From Aquarana catesbeiana (taxonomy: Eukaryota; Chordata; Amphibia; Anura; Ranidae), in assembly GCF_042186555.1 (NCBI RefSeq), contig NC_133329.1:189693206-189757205 (forward strand): a stretch of 64,000 nt of DNA. The letters are read 5' to 3'. This document shows, in pieces, positions 15,001 through 24,650 of this stretch. Under the pieces are notes generated by a model. The model made no database searches, had not been told where the DNA came from, and saw only the letters and a list, made by a program, of their open reading frames with translations. The translations under genes were made by a program, and so were the position numbers. Within the stretch, counting starts at the first letter, position 1, and the number at the start of each line of letters is the position of its first letter.

Positions 15001-16089
15001 TGTAAGGAGGGGCACCGCTGGGGGCACCTGATGTAAGGAGGGGCTCCACTGCTAGGGACACTGATGTAAGGAGGGGCTCAGCTGCTGGAGACACTGATGT
15101 AAGGAGGGGCTTCGCTGCTGGGGACACTGATGTAAGGGGGGGCTTCGCTGCTGGTGACACTAATGTAAGCAGGGGCTCTGCTGGGGGCACATAATGTATG
15201 GAGGGGCTCTGCTGGGGGCATCGGATGTAAGGAGAAACTCTGCTGGGGCACCTTTTGTAAGGACGGACTTTGCTGGGCGCACTGATGTTAGGACAGACTC
15301 TCCCAGGGGCACTGATGTAAGGAGGGGCTCCGCTGTTGCAGATACCAGATGTAAGGAGGGGCTCCGCTGCTCGGGACATTAATGTAAGGAAGGGCTCCGC
15401 TGGGGACACCTGATGTAAGGAGGGACTCTGCTGGGGGCACCAGATGTAAAGATGGACTCTGCTGGGTTCACCTGATGTAAGGATGGACTCTGCTGGGCTG
15501 GGGGCACCTGATGTAAGTACTGACTCTGCCGGTGGCACCTGATGTAGGGAAGGGCTCTGCTGATGGGGACACTGATGTAAGGAGCGGCTCCGCTGATGGG
15601 AACACTGATGTAAGGAGGGGCTCCGTTGATGGGGACACCAGATGTAAGAAGGGGCTCCACTGCTGCAGACACCAGATGTAAGGAGGGGCTCCGCTGCTGG
15701 GGACACTAGATGTAAGGAAGGGCTCCTCTGCTGGGGACACCAGATGTAAGGAAGGGCTCCTCTGCTGGGGACACCAGATGTAAGGCGGGGCACTGTTGAT
15801 GTGGACACCAGATGTAAGAAGGGGCTCCGCTGATTTGGACACCAGATATAAGGAGGGGCTCTGCTGCTGGGGACACTAGATGTAAGGAAGGGCTCCACTA
15901 CTGGGGACACAAGATGTAAGGAGGGGCTCTGTTGATGTGGACAGCAGATGTAAGAAGGGGCTCCGCTGATGGGGACACCAGATGTAAGGAGGGGCTCCAC
16001 TGATGGGAACACTAATGTAAGGAGGGGCTCTGCTGCTGGGGCCACCTGCTGTAAGGAGGGGCTCCGCTGGGGGCACCTGATGTAAGGAG
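1..16089. repeat. 33-bp G-rich minisatellite/satellite array
   Basis: A tandem array of a 33-bp monomer, roughly 480 copies, starts before the window. The commonest core reads ggggacactgatgtaagg followed by aggggctccgctgct. Variants are shorter by 3 bp (for example the ggagctctgctgat type) or carry gcacctgatg in place of acactgatg; the latter dominate after about 9800. Because the period is a multiple of 3, one plus frame (core GDTDVRRGSAA) and all three minus frames (cores SSGAPPYISVP, AAEPLLTSVSP and QRSPSLHQCPQ) lack stops in the consensus, so long open frames appear on both strands, up to 975 codons at 3470-6397 on the minus strand. Their coexistence and repeated frame breaks argue for non-coding DNA. 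Marker monomers containing gttgatgtggaca recur at irregular spacing, so higher-order structure exists but is shuffled. Confidence 0.95.
1137..1905. repeat. Array block duplicated at 5638-6406
   Basis: A block of about 770 bp, including rare monomers (ggctatgctgctggaga and tttggctacctgctg), recurs downstream. The offset is constant: ccacatgtaa is at 1141 and 5642, and ggctacctgctg is at 1860 and 6361, both 4501 bp apart. The two copies therefore have almost no net indel over this length. This suggests a segmental duplication or unequal exchange within the array spanning about 4.5 kb. Confidence 0.75.
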
Positions 16090-16918
16090 ATGAAGGCACG
16101 TATACCCTGTGCCGAAGACGCGTAGGGGAGGGGCAGGACGGAGCTTTCTACACACAGACAGGTAGAGGATTGAACACCGCACCGCACGCCACAGGATTCA
16201 TCTGTATTGCATGTTTTGGATAGGATGGTGCACTGACGCACCCAAGCATTGTGAGTACCCTCCTGGAGGGATTGTTTTTAGGGCTTTTCAAATAAATTCC
16301 TGGCGGTATTATGCTATGAGTCTCCTTTCTTTCATATATGTCACCATTTGAGCGAGATACAGATCATCACCAGCATACCCTGTGTGAGCCCTGGAGTGGC
16401 TCTAATGCGTGTTTTGACACTGTTGAGCTACTGTGTCACACGCTCTAAGGTGAGCGCATTATCCATTGGGGGTCACTGGAGAGCACTGCAGCATGCCTTA
16501 ATGTGCACATCTCATAAGAAGAGCATGAGGAATATTTAGCACTTTTTCAAAAAAAACAGCATGAGGATTGCCTGCTATTTGTTTGGACACTATTGTGCAC
16601 TTTGATTTATATACTCTTATGAATGGCTTGGACTGAGATATATTCATTTGTATGAATTGGTTTCGGACACTTTATTTATCAAGTAGCACTTATATTTTTT
16701 TTTTAATCATTTAAAGGATTTTTTTTTTTTCTCACATTTTTTTGCATGGTGCATGTTACCATTTTTCATATATTCAATTGTGGATTATAGTCACTTTCTT
16801 CACAGGTGTGTGACACTGTTTATAATTTATAATAATTTTTAATATTGTATAGATTTATTATATTCTTTGTTCACGTATTTATAGCCTTTAGCGCATACAC
16901 ATATATTTATTTATTTTT
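16090..16918 (+). mobile_element. PLE-like insertion in the satellite with degenerate hammerhead core
   Basis: This 829-bp non-satellite segment is flanked by the direct repeat gatgtaaggag (16079-16089 and 16919-16929). Its left edge reads ATGA, an extra A, GGCAC, a loop, GTGCC, then GAAG and ACGCGTAG. That order matches the core layout of PLE hammerhead ribozymes (CUGANGA, stem II, GAAA, CGCGUH) but lacks the CTG and has a changed GAAA. The right half is AT-rich and ends in a tatttatttattttt run, as 3' ends of such elements often do. No coding capacity is seen. It is probably a short or 5'-truncated PLE copy; assignment rests on the hammerhead motif and end structure only. Confidence 0.55.
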
Positions 16919-17840
16919 GATGTAAGGAGGGGCTCCACTGCTAGGGACACTGATGTAAGGAGGGGCTCAGCTGCTGGGGACACTGATGTAAGGAGGGGCT
17001 TCGCTGCTGGGGATACTGATGTAAGGAGGGGCTTCGCTGCTGGTGACACTAATGTAAGGAGGGGCTCTGCTGGGGGCACCTAATGTAAGGAGGTGCTCTG
17101 CTTGGGGCATCGGATGTAAGGAGAGACTCTGCTGGGGGCACCTGTTGTAAGGACGGACTTTTCTGGGCGCACTGATGTTAGGACAAACTCTCCCAGGGCA
17201 CTGATGTAAGGAGGAGCTCCGCTGATGGGGACACTGATTGAAGGAGCTCCGGTGTTGGGGACACTGATGTAAGGAGGGTCTCTGCTGATGTGGACACTGA
17301 TGTAAGAAGGAGCTCCACCAATTGGGACCTTGATGTATGGAGGGGCTCCGCTGATGGGGACACTGATGTAAGGAGGGGCTCCGCTGATAGGCATACTGAT
17401 GTAAGGAGGGACTCCACTGATGGGGACACTGATGTAAGGAGGGGCTCCACTGATGGGGACACTGATGTACGGAGGGGCTCTGCTGTTGGGGACACTGATG
17501 TAAGGAGGGGCTCCACTGCTGGGGACACTAATGTAAGGAGGGATGCCACTGGGGACACCTGATAAAAGGAGGGGCTCCGCTGGGTGCACCTGATGTAAGG
17601 AGGGACTCTGCTGGGGGCACCTGATGTAAGGACAGACTTTGCTGGGGGCACTGATGTAAGGACAGACTCTCCTGGGGGCACCTGATGTAAGGAGGAGATC
17701 TGCTGATGGGGACACTCATGTAAGGAGCTCCACTGATGGGGACACTGATGTAAGGAGGGTCTCAGCTGATGTGGACACTGATGTAAGAAGGAGCTCCGCT
17801 GATGGGGACGCTGATGTAAGGAGGGGCTCCGCTGCTGGGG
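16919..17840. repeat. 33-bp satellite, second block
   Basis: The array resumes with the same monomers. Its first 300 bp match 15029-15330 in monomer order, including the rare gcactgatgttagg and gcatcggatgtaagg variants. The block was therefore continuous with the first before the 16090-16918 insertion. It ends at ctgctgggga, where PLE-1 begins. Confidence 0.93.
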
Positions 17841-18152
17841 ATTGACATGTATCTTGGAGGTGAGCCTGACGTGCAGAGGGAGACCTCTCGTACGGCTCTG
17901 GTTCCGGGATCACTGGAGTGGGAACAGTGACCCTCGGAGCACAGCGGAGTAGGAGAGCCTGCAGGGTCCGCTTGACTGAAGATGAAGTCATGATGAGCTC
18001 CAACTAACTCAAACAAATAAGGAAGAAAGAGATGCCCTAGATGCCCTAGTCTCTCTCCTACAGGAGAAGCTGAATCTGATTGAGATACAGAGACCTCTGA
18101 GCACCAGTATGAACTGACATGCCCCGCTAATATAGCTATTAGATCAGTCAAA

Positions 18153-19200
18153 ATGCCTCTGTTGCCTAAGCATAAACCAATTGAATTCTTCTTGGCGCAA
18201 GTCAAGAGGGATCTATCTAAGATCAACTGGAAATATAAGGGCCTTGATAATCTTTTGCGGAAAGAAAAGAAAGCACTTAGGGAACTTGAGGAGGCACCAG
18301 GCATCGTTATCAAGGGCAGTGACAAGGGTGGTAATGTGGTTCTACTCACTGAGGACCAATACGAGAATGAAGTGAGGAGACTGCTCGGTAACAAATCCAC
18401 GTATCGTAAGCTTCTTTCCAATCCCTTCCCTACCATTATTAATGCTCTCAATTATTTATTGAGCCTTGGCCTGGAAGAAAAGTTGATTACTAGGAAAGAA
18501 TTCAATTACCTATGGGTCGTGCAGTTTAACACCCCAACATTTTACAACATACCTAAGCTTCACAAATCCCTACATAACCCACCTGGCAGGCCCATAGTGT
18601 CTGCTGTCAACGGTCCCCTGGAAAAAATTGGAAAATTCATCGATGCACTTATCAGGGAATTGGTACATGACCTATCCTTGTATGTGCAAGATACAAGGGA
18701 TGTACTGTTGCGACTGGTCACTATGGCCCTGCCGACCGGAGCTCTCCTAGTAGGGATCGACTTAGAATCCCTATATACGTCGATCCCCCAAGTTTAGGGT
18801 TTAAGGGCTGTTCAGTTTTTTCTTGAAAGGAAATTCCCACTTCTTGGACAGCAGAATGAATTTATAGGTGAGATCCTCACCTTCCTACTGGAAGATAACT
18901 GCTTCCAATTCCTGGGAACCTACTACCAACAGACTAGGGTGACCTCAATGGGAGCCCCTTGGGCCCCCTCATACGCATGCCTTCACCTGGGCATGTGGGA
19001 GGAGGAATTGGTCTACTCGTCACCAATGTACCTCAGCCACAGTCGCATGTGGCTGAGGTACATTGATGACGTACTTATGATCTGGGATGGCACTGAACAG
19101 GAACTGTTGCAGTTCATGAATGAACTTAATACCAATGAGCGCAACATTAAACTTACCTTCACTGCTCATCCCCACACCCTTTCCTTTCTTGACCTAACTA
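18153..19200 (+). pseudogene. PLE-1 reverse transcriptase, N-terminal part (broken)
   Basis: This frame encodes a Penelope-family reverse transcriptase, which copies element RNA into DNA. Visible landmarks are the thumb-side block GIVIKGSDKGGNVVLL, the template-contact block YNIPKLHKSLHNPPGRPIVS, LVGIDLESLYTSIP, the block TSMGAPWAPSYACLHLGMWE, and the catalytic YIDDVLMIW with its two Asp residues. There is one in-frame stop (TAG at 18795-18797) between the first and second palm blocks; the frame then continues to FLDLTI, where Harbinger A interrupts it. The first ATG used, at 18153, gives a frame opening at MPLLPKHKPIEFF; upstream sequence has several stops, so the true N-terminus may be lost. 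A pseudogene. Confidence 0.85.
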
Positions 19201-19677
19201 TTATGCCCTGTACACATGGTCAGACATTGATCGGACATTCCGACAACAAAATCCTAGGATTTTTTCCGACGGATGTTGGCTCAAACTTGTTTTGCGTACA
19301 CACGGTCGCACAAAGTTGTCGGAATTTCCGATCGCCAAGAACGCGGTGACGTAAACCACGTACAATGAGACTAGAAAAGGCCAGTTCAGAACCAAGCGCG
19401 GCACACTTTGGGCTCCTTTTGCTAATCTCGTGTTAGTAAAAGTTTGGTGAGAGACGATTCGCGCTTTTTCAGACTTGTGGTTTTCAGATCGTTTTCTGCT
19501 GTTCAGTTTGTTGCTTGTGGGTTTGTATCTGCTCTTCAGTGCGTGCAGCAAGCTACGTGTGACTTATTTGAGTCATTGTGTTTGTTCGTTACTGTTTTTC
19601 AGGTCGCTCTTCACAGGCCTTGCTGTTCTTCAGTGCGTTCTGTTACTGCGTTCTGAGCAGCCGACCGTTTTCTAGCC

Positions 19678-20134
19678 ATGTTGCGTATACGTACTCCTCG
19701 TAGAGTTCGTGTTGTGCGGGGGCTTGGTGTTGGAGTCCTGACCTTGACACAAGTCCAGTCCATGAACAGGGTGGGGAGGAGTTCATGGACCAAGAATTGG
19801 TTGCTTCAGCGTGACCAGTTCTGTCATATGCCTTTGCTCCGTGAGATCCGTGAGAATAATCCTGATGATTTCAGGAACTTTCTCCAGATGACGGACCCCA
19901 TATTTCACCGTTTGTTGGCTTTGCTGACCCCCTATATTAGCAGGCAGGATACCTGCATGAGGCAAGCCATCACTCTGGAGCAGAGGCTCGTCACCACCAT
20001 GCGGTACTTGGCGATGGGGAGAAGCCTGCAGGACCTCAAGTTCTCGACAGGCATCTCCCCCCCAGGCTCTGGGGATCATTATCCCGGAGACCTGTTCTGC
20101 CATCATTCAGGTCCTGCAGAAGGAGTATATTAAG
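19678..20134 (+). pseudogene. Harbinger A transposase exon 1
   Basis: Exon 1 of a HARBI1-like transposase: a basic N-terminus (MLRIRTPRRVRVVRGLG) followed by a helical region that reads WLLQRDQFCHMPLLREIREN and MRQAITLEQRLVTTMRYLAMG, typical of the DNA-binding/N-terminal part of Harbinger transposases. The exon ends at a good donor (attaag/gtaaga), which joins in phase 0 to exon 2 at 20825. A run of seven C at 20055-20061, against six in copy B, shifts the frame about 25 codons before the donor. The ATG at 19678 is supported by the homologous sequence in copy B, where it is mutated. The 5' region 19204-19677 holds the terminal repeat and presumably the promoter. Confidence 0.85.
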
Positions 20135-20824
20135 GTAAGATTTTTATCCTTTAATATCACATTTTATTGTATTTAATGTTTGATAATATATTGTATTTCT
20201 TTCCTCATTACCTAATTACCATGATTGGAATATGCTGTGAATGTCCCCTTTGTCCTCATGCATGCTGGATTTTTATGTAATTATTATTTTGCTCCTTCAT
20301 ACATATTTGCCTTCATTTACCTCCCCAGCATGGTCTACAGGCCCTATATTCACCTCATGTAGTCACTTAACAATGTATTTTGTCAGCTCCATAGTAGTGC
20401 TTTACCCTAAACACCCCCTAAAATGTTTTAAAATGTGATTGGTGCTTTAAATTCAGGTAGAGTGCCAGATGCCAGATACAATGTGTATTTATATCTTTGT
20501 ATTATGACACTTCTTACCTGTCCAGTGGGCTGCCAATAGTGTAACTAAGGAGGGGCTGTTCAAAGTAATACCCATTATTTAGGCATTCATCTCTCAATGA
20601 AGTGGAGAGGGTTACCTGTCCAAGAGCCCCCCCCCCCCATAATGTTAGAAATGGCCCATGAGAGGGTGTGGGGGAGGGGGAATCTGATAGGTGTACCTTA
20701 TACTTTGGTGTTTAAAAATTCCCATTAATAAATGTTATCTTGATGTTGGCCAAGAATATTTGTGTCTAATCTGCTTTCCATGTTTTAATGTGCAAAAAGA
20801 ATTAATTTTTTTTTTCCTCCACAG

Positions 20825-21598
20825 TTTCCTTCCATGCCACAGGAATGGCATACTGTGGCCTCCCACTTTGCCCAGCGGTGGGACTTTCCTAACTGCGGAG
20901 GGGCAATTGATGGGAAACACGTCCACATCATCCCACCACCCAACTCGGGGACATACAATTATAATTATAAAGGGTTCAATAGTATTGTGATGTTGGCGGT
21001 GGTGTCGGCTAATTATGAGTTCCTGTATGTGGACGTGGGGAAGAATGGCCGGATGTCCGATGGTGGAGTCATCGCCCAGACGGAGTTTTACAGGCTTCTC
21101 CAGAATGGCAGCTTGGACTTGCCACCTCCAGAAGACAATGTGGAAGGACTCCCATTCGTCTTCGTTGCGGATGAAGCCTTTGCGCTGGGGGACCACCTTA
21201 TGCAGCCATTCCTGATGAGGACCCTCACCCCGGACCAGAGAGTTTTTAATTACCGGCTGGCCAGAGCCAGAAGAGTGGCGGAGAACACATTTGGAATCAT
21301 GGCCAGCCGGTTCCGCCTATTTCTTAAACCCATCCATATGGCGGAGTATAAACTGAATCATATAATCCTGGGGTGCTGTGTTCTACATAACTTTTTACGG
21401 CAACATTCTGCCAACTATGCTGGCTCAGTTGGGCCTGAGGCTGGAATTATAAATGAACCAACCCTGACGGCGCTTGAAAGTGGCCATCCTGGCTTGCCCT
21501 CCCTGAGTGCCCATGATGTCCGGCTAAGATACCTTGAGTTCTTTGAGGGTAGGGGGCCATCAATATGCAAGACAATTTGTGAAACCTTGATCAAATAA
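20825..21598 (+). pseudogene. Harbinger A transposase exon 2 (DDE domain)
   Basis: Exon 2 encodes the DDE_Tnp_4-type catalytic domain that cuts and joins element ends. It follows a pyrimidine tract and acceptor (ctccacag) and stays open for 257 codons. The catalytic residues are present: first Asp in CGGAIDGKHVHI (codon 20909-20911), second Asp in FLYVDVGKNGRMSDGG, and Glu in RARRVAENTFGIMASRF (codon 21281-21283). It ends at TAA 21596-21598, with an A-rich run directly after the stop. The exon itself looks intact; the break is in exon 1. Intron 20135-20824 has no other feature I recognise apart from short homopolymers. Confidence 0.9.
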
Positions 21599-21718
21599 AA
21601 AAAAAATTAAGCAAATCTTTGGTGACATTTACTGTTTGTGTTTGTTTTAGCTGACCCTGACCGAAATGTGGTGAGTCCTGAAAATGGTGTGATTGTGTAA
21701 CCTTATACAAAGCACTGT

Positions 21719-21829
21719 TGGGTGTTATTTACTAAAGGCAAATACACTTTGCACTACAAGTGCACTTGAAAATGCACTGAAACTGCACTTGTAGTGCAAA
21801 GTGGGTTTGCCTTTAGGAAATAACACCCA
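21719..21829. repeat. Palindrome 1 of Harbinger A
   Basis: An imperfect inverted repeat whose arms read inward as ggtgttatttactaaaggca and then cactttgcactacaagtgca, with the complement on the other side. It occurs at the same place, beyond the transposase 3' end, in copies B (43867-43970) and C (63878-63976). Confidence 0.85.
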
Positions 21830-22219
21830 TTGTCACAGAAAGCAGCAATTACATCACCACAAAAGTGTTGTAGCTTTGAGACAATAATCCACACATTCTT
21901 GATTAACAATCTTTTTAATACCTGCACAATCACATGTGCATTTAGAAAAGGTTTTTAAAACAAACCAAGATGTTTGTTGTATAACAATTTTTGGGGTGGC
22001 ATTATCAAAAATAGAAATGTCCATTTAAGATAAAACAGGCTTGTTTCAAAACAACAAGAAAGACACAAATCTTGAACTTACAAAGTTCACATTAGGTAAA
22101 ACTTGAAGGCAATATCAGACATGAGTATTTACAAACTGTGTTTGATATTGCGTTCAGATGGGGTGAAGTCACCCCAGGAAAAGCCAAATTTTGAAGATGC
22201 ACACCAATTTACGAATGTC

Positions 22220-22357
22220 ATGTGCTAGCTGCCATCATGGGGGATCAAGGGACGTGTTTTGGGGAGCAACCCCTTCCTCTCAGCTACTTTATTATTGAGG
22301 AAGGGGTTGCACCCCCAAAACGCGTCCATTGATCTCCCGTGATGGCAGATAGCACAT
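22220..22357. repeat. Palindrome 2 of Harbinger A
   Basis: An inverted repeat with arms starting atgtgctagctgccatca and a centre rich in gcaaccccttcctc / gaggaaggggttgc. The same hairpin is at 43329-43479 in copy B and 63343-63490 in copy C. Confidence 0.85.
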
Positions 22358-22473
22358 ATTGACACACTGTGTGCATCCTCAAAATTTGGCTTTTCTAAAA
22401 ATCGCTAAAACATTTTTAACATTGTAGCACACAAAAAAATTAAGGGATTTGGAGGGGTTTTAAACTCTCCCCA

Positions 22474-22555
22474 AAACATCAATGATGTTATTATTTTTTT
22501 GAATAACATCATTGATGTTTTTCTTGAGGTTTTCCAATGCTAAATTACACCCCAT
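22474..22555 (-). pseudogene. Stub of the Myb-like gene 3' end, with palindrome 3
   Basis: 22474-22520 is a short palindrome (aacatcaatgatgtt and its complement). In copy B it lies inside the last coding exon of the Myb-like gene. Together with the following bases (complement of agatcatggggtgtaatt) it is all that remains of that gene here. Immediately after, near 22556, sequence equivalent to the MADF intron (gggtttgtcttgtgctgtg) begins. About 2 kb present in copy C, containing the shared promoter, has been deleted. Confidence 0.75.
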
Positions 22556-22600
22556 GATCTAGGGATTAGGGTTTGTCTTGTGCTGTGTCTTGCAGTGAAA

Positions 22601-23040
22601 ATGGATATCTTGAAAGATACCGACTTTATGGCAATCTTCATAGATATGTTCAAGGAGCTGCCTTGTCTATGGGAGATAAACCACCCTGAATATAAGAAGC
22701 AAAGAGGAAGGCAGCACTGGATCAATTGCTGGAATTTGTGAAGACGGTGATCCCCACGGCAGACATGACCTATTTGAAGATCCTAATTGGTGGCCTGAGG
22801 AGCACTTATCTAAGGAAGTACAAGAAGGTCCAGGATTCCCAGAGATCAGCAGCTGCAGATGACATTTATGTCCCCAGGCTGTGGTACTATGACAGGCTGC
22901 ATTTTCTGGCAGGTCAGACTGAACCCAGGTCATCACTCTCCAGTCTTCCTTCCACGCTTCCTTCCCCCCCAGCTGAGGCTTCTGACACCCAACCTGGGCC
23001 TTCCATGCAGCAACATGCGGAGGAGCCCAGCTTGAGCCAG
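22601..23040 (+). pseudogene. Harbinger A MADF-domain protein, exon 1
   Basis: The ATG at 22601 starts MDILKDTDFMAIFIDMFKEL, followed by PCLWEINHPEYKK, the conserved N-terminal part of a MADF domain (a Myb-related DNA-binding fold used in Harbinger and host adaptor proteins). Near 22700 a small deletion shifts the frame; the domain continues in another frame as LLEFVKTVIPTADMTYLKIL, then GGLRSTYLRKYKKVQDSQRS and YVPRLWYYDRLHFL. The exon ends at a donor after EEPSLSQ (gagccag/gtatag). The start follows a splice acceptor (cttgcag) as in copies B and C, but the upstream non-coding exon and promoter are deleted. The copy is a pseudogene. Confidence 0.82.
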
Positions 23041-23169
23041 GTATAGCATTCCTCAAAATATTTCTGTTTGTCCAATCAATGATGTTAACTAGATGTTAGT
23101 TTGGAGTACTAATTTATGATTGTGATTGATGATGCAAAAAGTAAAACCATGTCCCTTTTTCATACACAG

Positions 23170-23604
23170 GGAAGTCTCAGCCAGGAGGTGGCCAGGCCGA
23201 GTGGGCTGCCTGATATCCAGGTCCCTCCCAGCCACCTGCAAAGAGAAAGTGGCAGGAAGAGGAGTACCCTGGAGGAGGCTGCCATTGGCCCCGACAGCCC
23301 CCCACACTGTGGAGGAGGAGTTTGCTGGCATAATTGCCTGCAAAATGCAGCGGATGGAGGAGGGCCAACAACTCATGTGTGAGTCCTTAATGTTAGAAGC
23401 TCTCAATAAGGGGTTGAGGGGCCAAATAACATCTGCTACCCACATTTGTGACCTCACACATGGTCCTCCTCCTCCTCCAGGTCCTCCTCCTCCTCCAGGT
23501 CCTACTAGTCCTCCTCCTCCTCCAGGTCCTACTCCTCCTCCTGCCACATCTCCAACGCCAAAGCCACAGCCGGGAAGGAAGCATGGAAAGAAGACCAGAA
23601 AGTG
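23170..23604 (+). pseudogene. Harbinger A MADF-domain protein, exon 2
   Basis: Begins after the acceptor catacacag with GSLSQEVARPSGLPDIQVPP, continues through a helical stretch (EEFAGIIACKMQRMEEGQQL) and ends in a proline-rich tail coded by CCT-type repeats, then a basic end GRKHGKKTRK. A deletion near 23285 shifts the frame relative to copy C, so two overlapping frames carry the two halves. The tail resembles the C-terminal half of copies B and C; no known domain is recognised in it. Confidence 0.78.
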
Positions 23605-24650
23605 ATGACCCTGGGTCCAGCCTGGTCTGGCAAAAGATGCAGGCTCTTGTAGTACCACAGCCTGGGGGACACAGATGTCATCTGCTGCTTTCCGGATCTC
23701 GGGGACTTCTGGACAAGACTGCACTCCCTTAGATATGGACTCCTCAGGCCACCAATTTTGATGTTAAAGAATTGATGTCTGCCCTGGGGGTCCAAGGCTT
23801 CATCAATTTCTGCTGTTTCTCCAGCGTTGCCTCCCTCTTTGTTTGGTTCTGAGCCCTTAATAAAGGAATTTTTGTTTCACTTATACTCGTCTATGTGTGT
23901 TTTCCTTCAAAAAGGACAGTTTGTTTGTGAGGATTCAGGTACATTTCTAAAGTACAATGTGAAATTAACAAGAGACACCAACACCAAGCAATTTCCTTTA
24001 GATTAAATAATACAAGATATCAATGGTGTTGTGGTAACTTGACACACAAAACACACACAAAAATATTCTGGAGTAAAACTAAAAATAAAATAAAACAAAG
24101 ATCAGCCTTAAAAAAAAACAAACCTAAAAAAAAAAAAAAAAATTATGCCTCAAAATAAAAAAAAAAATAAAACAACACAAAAATAATTTTGTCAGATGTG
24201 ACAAATCAAAATATATTGAGGGAATCCCGATAAATAATAAAGAAAGAAGTTTGTGAGAAGTCTGTGTGAATATGAGCAGCAAAACTACTTCATTCTTCTC
24301 ACATTATAAAGAAGAAGAGAGTGCGCTGTATTAAACCATTTTTAACATTGCACCGTGACGAAAGTGTTGTATCCATTGCGAACGCTAATTTTACCAGACC
24401 GATCGGTTCCGTCTGGGAATTTCTTCTGAGCATGCGTGGCACTTTGTGCGTCGGAACTGGCCACACACGGTCGGAATTGACGCGATCGGATTTTGTTGTC
24501 AGAAAATTTTATAGCCTGCTCTCAAACTTTGTGTGTCGGAAAATCAGATGGAAAATGTCTGATGGAGCCCACACGTGGTCGGAATGTCCGACAACATGCT
24601 CCGATCGGATATTATCCATCGGAAAATCCGACCATGTGTACGGGGCATTA

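Larger units (their letters stand above)
19204..24647 (+). mobile_element. PIF/Harbinger transposon copy A
   Basis: A 5444-bp element with near-identical terminal inverted repeats: TGCCCTGTACACATGGTC at the left and the complement of TGCCCCGTACACATGGTC at the right. It is flanked by TTA at 19201-19203 and 24648-24650, the usual three-base Harbinger target. It carries a two-exon transposase and a MADF-domain gene, both on the plus strand. The Myb/SANT-like gene seen in copies B and C is missing apart from a stub near 22440-22555. Both genes have frameshifts, so the copy is not autonomous. It inserted into the reverse transcriptase frame of PLE-1. Confidence 0.93.

Noticed and set aside
1..16089. 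CRISPR-like array
   Set aside because: Direct repeats have no unique spacers; the whole 33-bp unit repeats with variants, as in a eukaryotic minisatellite.
1..16089. Satellite monomer as a hammerhead relative because of its ctgatg word
   Set aside because: No GAAA core, no stem II and no pairing flanks in the monomer; the word alone is too short.
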